Numbered from the stretch's first letter, positions 19,044-27,944 are shown. The stretch is 64,000 nt of DNA from Ktedonobacter sp. SOSP1-85 (GCF_016587415.1 NZ_BNJI01000001.1:6487501-6551500), one strand, 5' to 3'. The notes: generated by a model from the letters alone, not told the origin. Program-made: numbers and translations.

Positions 19044-20014
19044 ATGCTTGTTGACATGCCTCTGGCCCAGCTTGAACGCTATCGACCGCCGCTCACCAGG
19101 CCAGATGATTTCATGAGTTTCTGGCAACAAACCCTGGCGGAAAGTTTGTCCCAGCCCCTCAATATCACCAGAGAAGAGCAGGATTACCCCGTTGATCGCG
19201 TGACAGTATATAAAGTGTCCTACGATGGATTTGGTCAGGGGACTCGTGTGGCCGGCTGGTATCTTCTTCCGAAGAAGCAGTATCGCCTGACGATTGATGG
19301 AAAAATGCCCACACTTGTACGTTATCATGGGTATAGCGCCAGCAAGCGTCTGCCAGGCTTTCATCTCGACTGGGCCTTACAGGGGTATGGTGTATTTGCC
19401 GTTGATGTACGCGGGCAGAATGGCGATACACCTGATAACAATAACTACGACCGCGGGTCTGTGCTTGGCTGTATGACCAGGGGTATCCTTCAGGCACAAA
19501 ACTACTACTATCGCTTTGTCTATATGGACAGTGTGCGCGCGATTGAGGCCGTACGCTCCTTTCCGGAGGTTGGCCCCCTTGTCCTGCACGGCGGTAGCCA
19601 GGGAGGCGGGTTGGCGCTGGCGGTCGCGGCGCTTGCCAGAGAGAAAGGCATCGTTGCGGCTCTCGCCGATGTGCCCTACCTGTGCCACTTACGGCGCGCA
19701 GTCGAAGTCTTTAGTGCCGGTCCTCTCCAGGAACTGGTCGATTACTGGAAGACCTACCCTCAGCGTGTTGAGGAGAGCTTTCATACACTAAGCTATTTTG
19801 ACTGCTTGAACCTCGCACCGCTCATTACCTGTCGCGTTCTGCTCTCGCTCGGCTTGCTCGATACTATTTGCCCCCCTCGACTGGTTTTGCAGTCTATAAT
19901 CACCTACTCTGCGAAAAGGAGCTGAAGGTCTATCCTTACAATGGGCATGAAGGTGGCAGTCTCATTCACGACGAAGAAAAATATCGTTTTGTGCGCCGCT
20001 CTCTGTGCATCTAA
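19044..20014 (+). pseudogene. CE7 acetyl xylan esterase / cephalosporin deacetylase, frameshifted near the C-terminus
   Basis: From the ATG at 19044 the protein is an alpha/beta hydrolase of the AXE1/CE7 family: RYHGYSASKRLPGF, nucleophile Ser in HGGSQGGG, and Asp in LGLLDTICPP. In the run of six C at about 19871-19876 the frame shifts. The -CPP continues correctly in another frame (STGFAVYNHLLCEKE, then YPYNGHEGG with the catalytic His) to a stop at 20012-20014. One C missing from a seven-C run would explain it. It is either a real mutation that removes the catalytic His or a homopolymer error. It would deacetylate imported oligosaccharides. It follows the GntR operon. Confidence 0.82.
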
Positions 20015-20290
20015 CAAGAGGCCGAGTGGCTGCACTCGCAATCTGAGTTGATCTCCTGATCTTCGTCGGAGAGCGCAGGCTCGAAGGTCCCACGATGTAG
20101 ATACAATTCAACAACATTCGAAGCGGTGAGCGCCTGTTGCGGCAGATCCGTAAAGAAAGAGTTCATAGATGACTCCTGGGCGCGTGACGCCAATGGAGCT
20201 CTTCTTTTTGTCAGCTGGATGGGTCGCCACGATCACGCGGCAAGGGATACCTTCGGAGCCTACGGTCACGTAGAGACTACGGATTATCAT
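20011..20290 (-). pseudogene. DDE transposase fragment (frameshifted)
   Basis: The minus strand reads LYVTVGSEGIPCRVIVATHP and, after a frame change, LPQQALTASNVVELYLHRGTFEPALSDEDQE. The RGTFE...DEDQE motif is typical of the C-terminal part of IS1634/ISNCY-like transposases. Both ends are missing. The fragment lies between the esterase and the TMEM175-like remnant and may have removed that gene's start. Confidence 0.5.
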
Positions 20291-20291
20291 T

Positions 20292-20418
20292 ATGGGTGTG
20301 TACTGGCTGCTCCATTATCATCTGTTCAGGTTTATCAAGAGGTACGATTCGGTGCTGCTTGTGCTCGACTTTGTCTTCCTTCTTCTGATCATCCTGATGT
20401 TTATAGTTCCGTCGCGAC
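20292..20418 (+). pseudogene. TMEM175-like K+ channel remnant, part 1
   Basis: Reads MGVYWLLHYHLFRFIKRYDS then a hydrophobic segment ending MFIVPSRL. The Trp-x2-His-x-x-Leu-Phe-x-x-Ile and RYD pattern resembles the DUF1211/TMEM175 family. The true N-terminus is absent (replaced by transposase sequence) and the frame runs into the IS607 element. Assignment by eye only. Confidence 0.5.
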
Positions 20419-21788
20419 TAGCGAATCCTGACAGGAGCCAGGATTTTCTCGCGAGCGGGTTTGTGAGGGAATGACTTCCTCACCGGATGGACTACCGGCA
20501 GATGGACCCTGCACTCCCCATCCTCTACTCCCTTGCGCTCGAAAGCTCCAGGAGCTACTTTGCGGATAATATTCCCTGCGCCATTGACATCAGCATGGAT
20601 GACTCGCCCATCGGCTGCTCGATACAGTCCCCGCTCGATGCGCTTGCCGCTAAACTGGTAGGCCACCTGCTCGCCTTTGCGATACAAGGGCAGGGGGTCG
20701 AGATCAAGCAAGCTGGCTTTGCTCGTGTACGACTCTTCGGTGAGGATCACGCGAATGCCGACCAGTTCCGCTTTATACTGCAGCATCTCAATGAAGCGCG
20801 CATGCGGGATCTGCACAAAGTGCTGATTGGTGCGCTTCCCCAAGCGGATCTCTTGTTTTTGCAACGGATTCTTGCCGATGATCAACGTCCCGATCCCCTC
20901 GGCGACCAAAAGATCAATCAGGAAGCGGCTGGCCGTATGCAGGTCGTGCTCGATCCGCCGGTTGCGTCGAGTCGTCAACTGTTCCACGCGCCGACTTCGG
21001 CCAGGATGTCCGAGGGATTTCTGGAGCACTGCTCGTTGTTTGTTATAATACTGGTTACAGGACTTGATGCCGCGCCCGTTAACAATCACCGGTACAAAGC
21101 CTGGTTTGTTTGAAGTTAGCGTGGCCAGATTATCCATACCCGGATCGAGTCCGGCGAGCAGATCAGGATCAACCGCCGTGACGGTGGGTTCGTGTTCAGA
21201 GATGACTTCGACCACGACATAGCCCACTTTGGGAACCATGCGCACCTGCGCGATGGCTTTGGGGTCTTGCCGGGTTTTCACCTGGATGCCCAGTTGCGAG
21301 GGCTGGATGATCCCCCGATCCAGGGTCCGTTTGCCCCGGCTCACCGCTTGCATGGTATAGACGAGCAGGTTACGCCCCTTCGCCTTGGGCAAGTACGTTG
21401 GGAGGTGAGGACGCCCCACGAACTTTGCCGGGATCTCTCGATACACCAGAAGCGCCGCCCAGAAACTCGACCAGGCGGTGCAGACCTGCTTGAGCACCTG
21501 TTGCGCGACTTTGGCAGGCAACGCCCGGTATGCCTCGTGCTCTTGCATCCGCTTATCCAGCGCAGGATAGGAGAGGCTGGTGTTGGTCAAAAAGAACGTT
21601 TGACGCAACTCATAGAGGGCGGCATTGTAGAGATTCTTGGAGGCAAAACAGGCTGCATCCACGCAGGCAAAGCGCGGATCGGTCTGCGCAATCACATGCT
21701 TTTCAACCAGGTGCATCTTGCGCCTCCAATTCCTGGACAATGCGCTCGGTCTTTCGTTTCGCTCGACGCTGCCCATAGAGTCTGGCAC
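20418..21788 (-). CDS. tnpB: TnpB-type RNA-guided nuclease of the IS607 element
   Basis: 456 aa from a GTG at 21788, overlapping tnpA by 86 nt; an internal ATG (MHLVEKHVIAQTDPRF) is a possible alternative start. RuvC-I is GLDPGMDNLATL. The RuvC-II region reads LIIGKNPLQKQEIRLG, where the usual ED/E-L motif is replaced. RuvC-III is HADVNGAGNIIRK. The Cys4 zinc finger of ordinary TnpB is absent (TEESYTSKASLLDLDPLP, no cysteines). This is a known TnpB subgroup with a rearranged catalytic Glu; whether this copy cleaves DNA is unknown. The stop codon overlaps the element edge. Confidence 0.85.
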   Translation of the reverse strand: MPDSMGSVERNERPSALSRNWRRKMHLVEKHVIAQTDPRFACVDAACFASKNLYNAALYELRQTFFLTNTSLSYPALDKRMQEHEAYRALPAKVAQQVLKQVCTAWSSFWAALLVYREIPAKFVGRPHLPTYLPKAKGRNLLVYTMQAVSRGKRTLDRGIIQPSQLGIQVKTRQDPKAIAQVRMVPKVGYVVVEVISEHEPTVTAVDPDLLAGLDPGMDNLATLTSNKPGFVPVIVNGRGIKSCNQYYNKQRAVLQKSLGHPGRSRRVEQLTTRRNRRIEHDLHTASRFLIDLLVAEGIGTLIIGKNPLQKQEIRLGKRTNQHFVQIPHARFIEMLQYKAELVGIRVILTEESYTSKASLLDLDPLPLYRKGEQVAYQFSGKRIERGLYRAADGRVIHADVNGAGNIIRKVAPGAFERKGVEDGECRVHLPVVHPVRKSFPHKPAREKILAPVRIR

Positions 21789-22332
21789 AGAAGCTATAAA
21801 TGATGCTCGTCAGGTCGGTGAGCAGATCTTCGGTCCCATTTTCGGCCTGATTGACCACCTCGATTTCCCGCCCGTAAGCGGTGAGGAGCGTCTCAATATA
21901 GCGAAAGCCAAAGCGCGTCCCCCGGTCTTTGTGTTCAATGACAATCCGCCCGACGTTGGGATCAGCCAGGAGCGCCAGAAACTTGGGCCGATTGTCGTTG
22001 ACCCCCGAACCAATTTCTTTGACCACCTTGCTCACCTGATAGCCACGAGCCGCACAGTACGCCACGAGCCGCTCCGCCTGACTGTCCAGGTTCGCCTTGT
22101 TCTCGGCTGAGGAGACGCGGGTGTACACCACCGTCACAGCTTTCACCGGGCTGGCGGATCTTGCAGGTTCATCGATCAGGATCGTGTGCGCTCCCACGCG
22201 TCGACCCTGAATCTTGCCGTCTCGGAACCAGCGCCAGGCCGTCTCATAGCGGACCCCTTGCTGTTTTGCGTAATCACTGAGTTTCATAGGAAAAGTGTAC
22301 CAGGATTCTCGGTGATTGTCAAGGATTCGCTA
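20419..22332 (-). mobile_element. IS607-family insertion sequence
   Basis: About 1.9 kb bounded by near-perfect inverted ends: TAGCGAATCCTGACA at 20419 and TGTCAAGGATTCGCTA ending at 22332. It carries a serine-recombinase TnpA and an overlapping TnpB, both on the minus strand, the usual IS607 order. It lies between two pieces of a TMEM175-like gene. The internal AATCCTG...CAGGATT palindrome at the tnpB-side end is part of the right-end/omegaRNA structure. Confidence 0.82.
21703..22287 (-). CDS. tnpA: IS607-family serine recombinase TnpA
   Basis: 194 aa. Residues 1-45 form a MerR-like HTH (MKLSDYAKQQGVRYETAWRW). Residues 50-190 are a small serine-recombinase catalytic domain with the nucleophile Ser in VYTRVSSAENKANLDSQ and HKDRGTRFGF later. 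This is the domain order specific to IS607 transposases. It is intact and overlaps tnpB, so the element may be functional. Confidence 0.9.
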   Translation of the reverse strand: MKLSDYAKQQGVRYETAWRWFRDGKIQGRRVGAHTILIDEPARSASPVKAVTVVYTRVSSAENKANLDSQAERLVAYCAARGYQVSKVVKEIGSGVNDNRPKFLALLADPNVGRIVIEHKDRGTRFGFRYIETLLTAYGREIEVVNQAENGTEDLLTDLTSIIYSFCARLYGQRRAKRKTERIVQELEAQDAPG

Positions 22333-22749
22333 TATCTTCAATGATCGGTTTCAATACCCGCGCGCCTGTATACCAGCCATATGTCTTCTCAACATTATGC
22401 CACTCTCTTTAGTTGCTGGCAGATCTTCACAGCCGGAATATTATGGGCCATGTGGCAGTACGCCAGCTATAAGACAAGTCAGACACACGAACATCGTCTT
22501 TTAAAGAGGAATATCACGTCCAAGAGACGCAAGCGCTTTTCATATATCCTTTTGGCCAACCCGCTCATCTTTGTAGGTTTAGCTGTGGTAAGCATTTTTA
22601 CGCCTATTCTCACAACAGTCTATATTGTTGTTTATCTTGTGCTGCTTGGTAGTACATGGACAGTCTCTCATTGGTCCACAAACAAAATAGAGGATCTGCT
22701 TGAGAGAGATCCCGACTTAGAGGTGTCAGAAGAGGTAGCTATGATCTGA
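22333..22749 (+). pseudogene. TMEM175-like remnant, part 2
   Basis: From the ATG at 22381 it reads ATLFSCWQIFTAGILWAMWQYASYKT, then RFSYILLANPLIFVGLAVVS and a last helix, matching the C-terminal half of TMEM175/DUF1211 proteins. Upstream of 22381 a frame break separates it from the IS607 edge, so the original gene cannot be restored by excision alone. Translation from 22381 is possible but probably non-functional. Confidence 0.5.
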
Positions 22750-22881
22750 TATACTCTGCCATTTTAGTAGGCGTAAGCAGTTACAAAATTTGAATTTTCC
22801 ACGTCTATATAACTGGGTGAGTAGTAGACAAAGCGGCTACTTGCCGATAATAGTTCAAAACATTGAGGAGAAAATAATAGT

Positions 22882-23763
22882 ATGCCTCTAGCTTATGGGA
22901 ACGAGAAGTTGTACTTAGCCTGGGAAGGAACCGACGAATATTTACGTGTTTTATCATCGAAAGATGGTAGCGATTTTGAAAATGAGCATAAATTGCATGA
23001 GCGCAGTCTGAAGAGCACACGACCAGCCATTGCTTTTGGCAAAGGCCTGATCTTTGTTGCCTGGATTGATCATGATGAATATGTAAATGTTATTTCATCG
23101 CCTGATGGCCTCAATTGGGGCGATAAGGTGAGAATGGGCGAGACTGCTCATCGCCGTTGCGTCCCTGCTCTCACTTTTGGCGAGGATAAACTTTTTCTGG
23201 CCTGGGCGGGTCGCGACCACAAGAGTCACATCAATGTCACTTCCTTCAATGTAGCTGATGATGGCGAGCTGGCTCCATTCGATAAGGTGACGTTGGATGA
23301 GGAAGCGACGGGTGAGTCAGGACCTGCTTTAACAGCAGGGAATGGCAAAATCTACCTGGCCTGGCAGGGCCGCGACGGTCATATCAATATTCTTTCATCT
23401 ACGAATGGCAAAAGCTTTCAGGACAAGCGGACTCTAAAAGAGGAAAGTCCCCATACAGCTACTCCAGGACTTGCTTTTGGTAATGGCTATCTGTATCTCT
23501 CCTGGATAGGCCATGATGATCGGCTCAATATTCTGTCTTCCACGGATGGCGAAAACTGGGGCCAGAAGGTGACACTCAATGAAAAATCCACAAGTACAGG
23601 TGTCTCTGGTCTGACCTATGGCAACAATACGCTCTTTGTAGATTGGTCCGGCCATGAACATGAGCATCATCTCCATGTCATGTCCTTTCAGCTTACAGAC
23701 ACAAATGGCACTATTCCAACTGAAGGGAAAAAAGTGACGCTGGAAGCTGAGGCGGAGAAATAA
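22882..23763 (+). CDS. Repeat protein, six-bladed beta-propeller-like (sialidase/lectin fold)
   Basis: 293 aa with GAGGAG upstream of the ATG. It is built of about six repeats of 45-50 residues with the pattern PALTFG-x-(K/Y)LYLAW-x-G-x-D-x-HINVLSS-x-DG-x-W-x-K-x-TL-x-E. Each resembles a sialidase-like propeller blade with an Asp-box-like S-x-DG-x-W. There is no signal peptide and no catalytic Arg triad is evident, so a binding or scaffold role is more likely than hydrolysis. Six blades are expected to close a propeller. Function unknown. Flanked by mobile DNA on both sides. Confidence 0.7.
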   Translation: MPLAYGNEKLYLAWEGTDEYLRVLSSKDGSDFENEHKLHERSLKSTRPAIAFGKGLIFVAWIDHDEYVNVISSPDGLNWGDKVRMGETAHRRCVPALTFGEDKLFLAWAGRDHKSHINVTSFNVADDGELAPFDKVTLDEEATGESGPALTAGNGKIYLAWQGRDGHINILSSTNGKSFQDKRTLKEESPHTATPGLAFGNGYLYLSWIGHDDRLNILSSTDGENWGQKVTLNEKSTSTGVSGLTYGNNTLFVDWSGHEHEHHLHVMSFQLTDTNGTIPTEGKKVTLEAEAEK

Positions 23764-23861
23764 TCTTCCCCCTAGCGTTCTATTTTTGTGGGAGGCTGCT
23801 GACAAAAACAGCAATCTCCCCTTTAACTGTGTTATGCTAGAAAACGGATTACGTCGCTTAA

Positions 23862-24182
23862 TCATCGGCTTCGAAAAGGTTCCAAGTGTTTATCGAGTGT
23901 CTCTTGATATACAATATTATCATGTTGTTGTATAGGGAAGAGCATAATACTGAGGGAACGCTCGTGAGGAGAATAACGTAACTTGATGTTGTCTGTGCTG
24001 AAGGAAGGTTGGAGAGCAGGGAGATTAGGGGTGGGTGGTTGCTGCTGTGTGAGCCAAGCGGCGAGGACCTCAGGCAGGTGCGGTATCTGGTCGTGAAGCC
24101 AGGTGAGAAAGGCAAGAGCCTGTTCTGGGGGAAGATACACGACGTGCCCATCTGAGAACCGTCTTCCTCGCTTGTTGTCCAT
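23862..24182 (-). CDS. Hypothetical protein, possibly truncated
   Basis: A 106-codon frame starting MDNKRGRRFSDGHVVYLPPE and ending KHLEPFRSR. It contains YLPPEQALAFLTWLHDQIPHLPEVL, which looks like real protein (amphipathic, codon use like neighbours). No good ribosome site is seen, and it lies only a few bases after the restored iscB stop. It may therefore be the tail of a gene into which the IscB element inserted. No family recognised. Confidence 0.4.
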   Translation of the reverse strand: MDNKRGRRFSDGHVVYLPPEQALAFLTWLHDQIPHLPEVLAAWLTQQQPPTPNLPALQPSFSTDNIKLRYSPHERSLSIMLFPIQQHDNIVYQETLDKHLEPFRSR

Positions 24183-24187
24183 GGGGT

Positions 24188-24224
24188 TCACACAGATGCG
24201 TGCAGGAAGCCCCGCGCCTTTAGG
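24188..24224 (-). pseudogene. iscB: Displaced 3' end of iscB
   Basis: Beyond the IS4 copy, the minus strand continues LKARGFLHASV-stop in the iscB frame. It includes one copy of the 8-bp target duplication CCTTTAGG (24217-24224). The original IscB thus ended 8 residues later than the present frame. Confidence 0.75.
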
Positions 24225-25712
24225 CCTGACACTTACACACAAATCATGAAGGATGGAGACGAGCGGCGAGATGAACGCCCTCCAAGACGTCCATGACCCG
24301 CATCCATCCTTTCCATAAGATCTGCCATCCTGGTGGTCCATCACTCTTCCGGTCGAGGTAACCTCCCAGACGGGCAATTGCGCGCCACAAGTGCTCGGCC
24401 GTCACAATGTTGCGGTGACGGTGATCCAACAAGATCACGGCCTGGATAGCCTCTTGAGAAACCACATTCCCCGCAGGGATCTCGGTGGCTTGCTGTGCCG
24501 CTTGTCGTATCAGCAACAGGCGCAAGGCAATGGGAGTGAGGATGGCTAACAGGTTCCATTGGGCCTGCATGCTTTGCAGATTGTGCTGCTCCATCCGACA
24601 GCCAGTTTTGAGTGCCTTGTGGAAGTCCTCCAGTAGCCAACGCCAGCCATACCATTGCACCACCTCCCATGCCTCGCTTGGGCAAGTGATCGGCAGCGTG
24701 GTCAACACGATCCATTCTAACGGTTCTTGCCCTTCGGGTGGGGACGGTTCCCAAACCCGGACGACCCAGGCGACAATCTCCGTTTTGCGCAAACAGGCTC
24801 CGTTCACAGGTGGCTGGACTCGCACCTTTTGAAAATTCATCTGTAAGAGTGCTTCTCGCTTGGGCTGAGCATGCTGGGCAGGAATGTGCACCAGATGGGC
24901 ATCTACGCCAGGGAGGGCACGAGCCAGGGCCTTGAGATGCCCTTCGTCGAGCCTTGCTTGCGCATCCCCTTGGGAAATCTCCACGTTACGATCCTGGGCC
25001 ACTCGCAACACAAAATCATACTCTAGATCCTCACACGTCTGCCAAAACGTGTAGACATCGCTGCCGCTATCGCTTACATAGACCCATTGATGATGCTCAG
25101 GCACTCGCCCGATCTGCCGCACGCTCTCTTCCCAGACGTGGGATTCTCGCTCTCTCTTTTTGCGCTCCGCCTTGGTTTCCCCAACGGGAGCAAGCTGACG
25201 AATGAAGGGTGAGAGCGTCATACATCCTAAGATCTGCTGGTTGTGCGGATTCATTGCAAGCACGGTGTGTAAACTGAAGCCAATATCTTTTTTGCTGTTG
25301 CCCATCGGCCCTCGTCCTTTGAGTGCATGATGGGTCGAAAAGTCAAACTCGGTCGTGTCTGCCAGCAGCAGGGTGCAAAAGTGTTGGGTTGCCTCGCCGT
25401 AGACCTGGCTCCAGTGGGGAGCCAGGATATCCTGATAGGTGATGGCGTCCAGATTCAGCAGGCGATAGGCCCCCTGCGTTTCGCCCCAGGTCTGCAACGC
25501 ATGAGGCAAGGAACCCGATGGGGTTGTTGCCAACGCGCTGGAGACCTTGAGCAAACGATCTGTGCGTCGTGGATCCCCCAATTCTGCTGCTCCGAAGGTC
25601 TGGGCGGCCCATTCGTCGGCATGCTGCAAAGGTTCTTGTTCCATGAGCCTTCCTCCTTGGCTTTTTCACGCTTTTCTTTTCAGCACGCCAAAACTTGTGT
25701 GTAAGTGTCAGG
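24225..25712 (-). mobile_element. IS4-family (Tn5-like) insertion sequence
   Basis: 1488 bp with terminal inverted repeats CCTGACACTTACACACAA at 24225 and its complement ending at 25712. It is flanked by an 8-bp direct repeat CCTTTAGG (24217-24224 and 25713-25720). It carries a single intact transposase and is inserted in the last codons of iscB. Confidence 0.92.
24244..25644 (-). CDS. IS4-family transposase (Tn5-like)
   Basis: 466 aa. The Tn5-type N-terminal DNA-binding domain reads WAAQTFGAAELGDPRRTDRL and GSLPHALQTWGETQGAYRLLN. DDE catalytic residues: Asp in LLADTTEFDFS, Asp in YVSDSGSDVY, and Glu in the YREK-like region WYGWRWLLEDFHKALKTG. Complete and framed by matching inverted repeats and a clean target duplication, so this is a recent insertion. 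Confidence 0.92.
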   Translation of the reverse strand: MEQEPLQHADEWAAQTFGAAELGDPRRTDRLLKVSSALATTPSGSLPHALQTWGETQGAYRLLNLDAITYQDILAPHWSQVYGEATQHFCTLLLADTTEFDFSTHHALKGRGPMGNSKKDIGFSLHTVLAMNPHNQQILGCMTLSPFIRQLAPVGETKAERKKRERESHVWEESVRQIGRVPEHHQWVYVSDSGSDVYTFWQTCEDLEYDFVLRVAQDRNVEISQGDAQARLDEGHLKALARALPGVDAHLVHIPAQHAQPKREALLQMNFQKVRVQPPVNGACLRKTEIVAWVVRVWEPSPPEGQEPLEWIVLTTLPITCPSEAWEVVQWYGWRWLLEDFHKALKTGCRMEQHNLQSMQAQWNLLAILTPIALRLLLIRQAAQQATEIPAGNVVSQEAIQAVILLDHRHRNIVTAEHLWRAIARLGGYLDRKSDGPPGWQILWKGWMRVMDVLEGVHLAARLHPS

Positions 25713-27026
25713 CCTTTAGGCCGGGGAGGAATGTACGCCTGCTTTCTGATAGCTGTATCCATCCGATCGATGCAGCGGCGTAAAAAAAGCGCACGTCCAG
25801 CCCTTTGATGCGCCCGGCCCTCGTGGTCAGATCAAAGGAGCCGCTCGCACGCACCAGCACCCGTCCGCTATACACGCCCTGCTTCTTTCCCGTCGTGACA
25901 TGCGCTCGACAGATATCTCCCGTCTGAAAGCCTTGCACCTTCTTGGCCCTCTTAGGGGCCGAACAGGGAAAGCCATGGGCATTGACATTGCGCACTCGCC
26001 GACACCCGTGCCCCTGCGCACGGATCAGCAGCGGAACCACCCCGCTCGTCTGCAGAAGCGTTGGCGTGGAGCGACCCACACAGGCGGCATCGAGCCAATG
26101 CGTCTTTGGGAAGCCTCGCAGCGAGCGGTTGTACTTGGTGAGCCCTCCCGATCCCACTTCCACGGGCAGCCCCATCGCTCTCAGGCGTTCGAAGAGCGCC
26201 CAGCGCGTCGCGTTCACCGCGGCGGCATCCTTCAAGGGGGCTTTGGCCTGGGCCTGGATCTGCTTGAGGCGCTCCGGTTTCTTCTTGAGGAAGTCTTCGA
26301 GGTCTCTGTTCCCTTTGGTCTGGTTGCAGGGCTCGCAGGCCAGCGTCAAGTTGCTCAGGCGGTTGGTTCCCCCTTTGGCGCGGGGCACGATGTGATCGAT
26401 CTGCAGCGGGAGGTTGCTCTTGCCGCAATAGGCACAGCGCCGCTCCCACTTCTCCAGCAGGTACTCCCTCGCCTCGTATCCCGCCAGCGTCCCTTGCTGA
26501 TACTCCTTCCCCTGGATGGAGGGGTTCTCCAGCAGCTGCATGTCAAAGCGCACCAGCTCCTGGCTGATGCAGGTCACCGGCGCGCAGCGGCACAGGCGCC
26601 CGACCCAGGTCAGGATGTTGCGCAGGCGGCTCTCCAGCGAGGGTGGCAGCCATCCCTTGGGACGCGGCGATTGTGGAAGTGGGCTTTGCGGTAACGCGTC
26701 TTGCGGGCTCGTCTCCCCCTTCGGGCTCCTCGACGGGTATCGAGGGCCTCCTTGACCTGTTGCCCGCGATGGGTGAGCTCCGCGGCAAAGACGACCTCGC
26801 CCGAGATATCATGGACCAGGGCGATGCCGGTGGTCCGGCTGCCTGGATCGATCTTGAGGCGCAAGGGCTCGGTTTGGGGCTGCTTAACCTCTTGCTTGAG
26901 GATGATGGTGAAGGGGAAGCGGCGCCACACGGCGGCTTTCCCCTGCTTGAGGAAGCGTCTCGCTTGACCCGGATGCACGGGATCCAGCGGTTGGTGAGAG
27001 CTCTCTATGACAAACACCTTGGACAT
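25713..27026 (-). pseudogene. iscB: IscB RNA-guided nuclease (frameshifted, 3' end displaced by IS4)
   Basis: The N-terminal frame from the ATG at 27026 has the PLMP domain (PLDPVHPGQARRFLKQGKAA), RuvC-I (LKIDPGSRTTGIAL) and the Arg-rich bridge helix (RRGARRGRRARKTRYRKA). At about 26645 one base is missing. The protein continues in the next frame as PKGWLPPSLESRLRNIL, RuvC-II (ISQELVRFDMQLLEN), HNH (CAYCGKSNLPLQIDHIVPRA, CEPCNQTKGN) and RuvC-III (HWLDAACVG). It ends at the IS4 edge. All catalytic motifs survive apart from the frame break. Upstream lies the HEARO/omega RNA. Members of this family were described from Ktedonobacter. Confidence 0.88.
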
Positions 27027-27029
27027 CCA

Positions 27030-27320
27030 AGAATCCTTTCGGATCTCTGCTTGCGCAGGTACGGTTGGCCTCGATAAGGTTCAGAGACGGTTTGACGCGA
27101 TGAGCACTGGCTTGACCCCTCTGCCTGTTTAACCCATCACCGTAGAGCAGCGGGCTGGCCTCGCACCCGCTGGTACCTAGTTTCGTCGCGAACGGAGTTC
27201 GGAGCGTGCTCCGAACTGAGTCTGCTCATGAGGGCCTGCTCAGCGGCGAACCGTCGAGTAAGCCCGGGTTTGAAACACCGGGGTTCATGACTCCTGTATT
27301 AACAGGACCTGATGGCCCTT
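27030..27320 (-). ncRNA. HEARO / omega RNA of the IscB locus
   Basis: About 290 nt of non-coding, highly structured sequence lie directly upstream of iscB on the same strand, where IscB omegaRNAs are encoded. Visible stems: a 10-bp perfect hairpin AGTTCGGAGC/GCTCCGAACT (27196-27217), CAGCGGG/CCCGCTG (27148-27172), and an ACCCCGG/CCCGGG fold near 27270. The guide would be at the 5' end, about 27300-27340, next to the J-domain gene. Exact ends are not determined. Confidence 0.7.
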
Positions 27321-27340
27321 CCTGAGTAGTGATCTTTTTT

Positions 27341-27895
27341 CTAGCCAACAAGCGAACCGGACTTCATGTACGTTTTCAAGAGAGTATGGGCATATTGGAG
27401 TGTTTTGAATTTTGCTTCGTCACCGCCTGTATCTGGATGATAGCGCTTGACAAGCTGGCGATACTGCCGTTTCAGGTCCTCTTGTGTGGCTGTATGATCC
27501 AGGCCAAAGAAGCGCAATGCATTATCTATACCAGCCCGAGAGACCTGATATGGCTCTTGAAAGCTAGAATATTGCTGTTCGGCGCGCATCCTGGCCTCCC
27601 ATAACAATGTTTCAAGTGGAGCTGAAAATTCTAGCCAGGTTGCAAAGTGTAAGAGCAATTGCTTGTGCAAACACCAGTAATTCCCCTTGACACTATATCG
27701 TTCATCAGTACGATAGAGCACAGCATACTCAGGGAGGAGGCGATAGGCATTGATGGCTTTGCGCAAGGTAGCAAATGCGTCCTTTACAGATTGGCGAACT
27801 TCTCGATTGTGTGAATTTATACCGTGATCCTCAATATGGATCCTATAATAATCATTTCCTACATCATAAATGTTTTTTACACGTAATAGATACAT
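27341..27895 (-). CDS. J-domain (DnaJ-like) protein
   Basis: 184 aa. Residues 1-120 are an uncharacterised N-terminal region (MYLLRVKNIYDVGNDYYRIH; YSVKGNYWCLHKQLLLHF). Residues 125-175 form a J domain with HPD in VKRYHPDTGGDEAKFKTLQYAHTLL. The J domain being C-terminal is unusual for chaperones and suggests a specialised Hsp70 partner. It ends 20-40 bp before the IscB element left end; its natural stop seems to be its own. There is no Hsp70 gene nearby. Confidence 0.75.
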   Translation of the reverse strand: MYLLRVKNIYDVGNDYYRIHIEDHGINSHNREVRQSVKDAFATLRKAINAYRLLPEYAVLYRTDERYSVKGNYWCLHKQLLLHFATWLEFSAPLETLLWEARMRAEQQYSSFQEPYQVSRAGIDNALRFFGLDHTATQEDLKRQYRQLVKRYHPDTGGDEAKFKTLQYAHTLLKTYMKSGSLVG

Positions 27896-27944
27896 TCATT
27901 ATCCTCAACCATGCGCGATACATCGTGGTTCTTTCTTTTTTCTC

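Noticed and set aside
24341..24754. Additional frames inside the IS4 transposase
   Set aside because: Out-of-frame shadows of one intact transposase bounded by inverted repeats.
27120..27300. tRNA-like fold upstream of iscB
   Set aside because: Stems do not make a cloverleaf; position and structure fit a HEARO/omega RNA.
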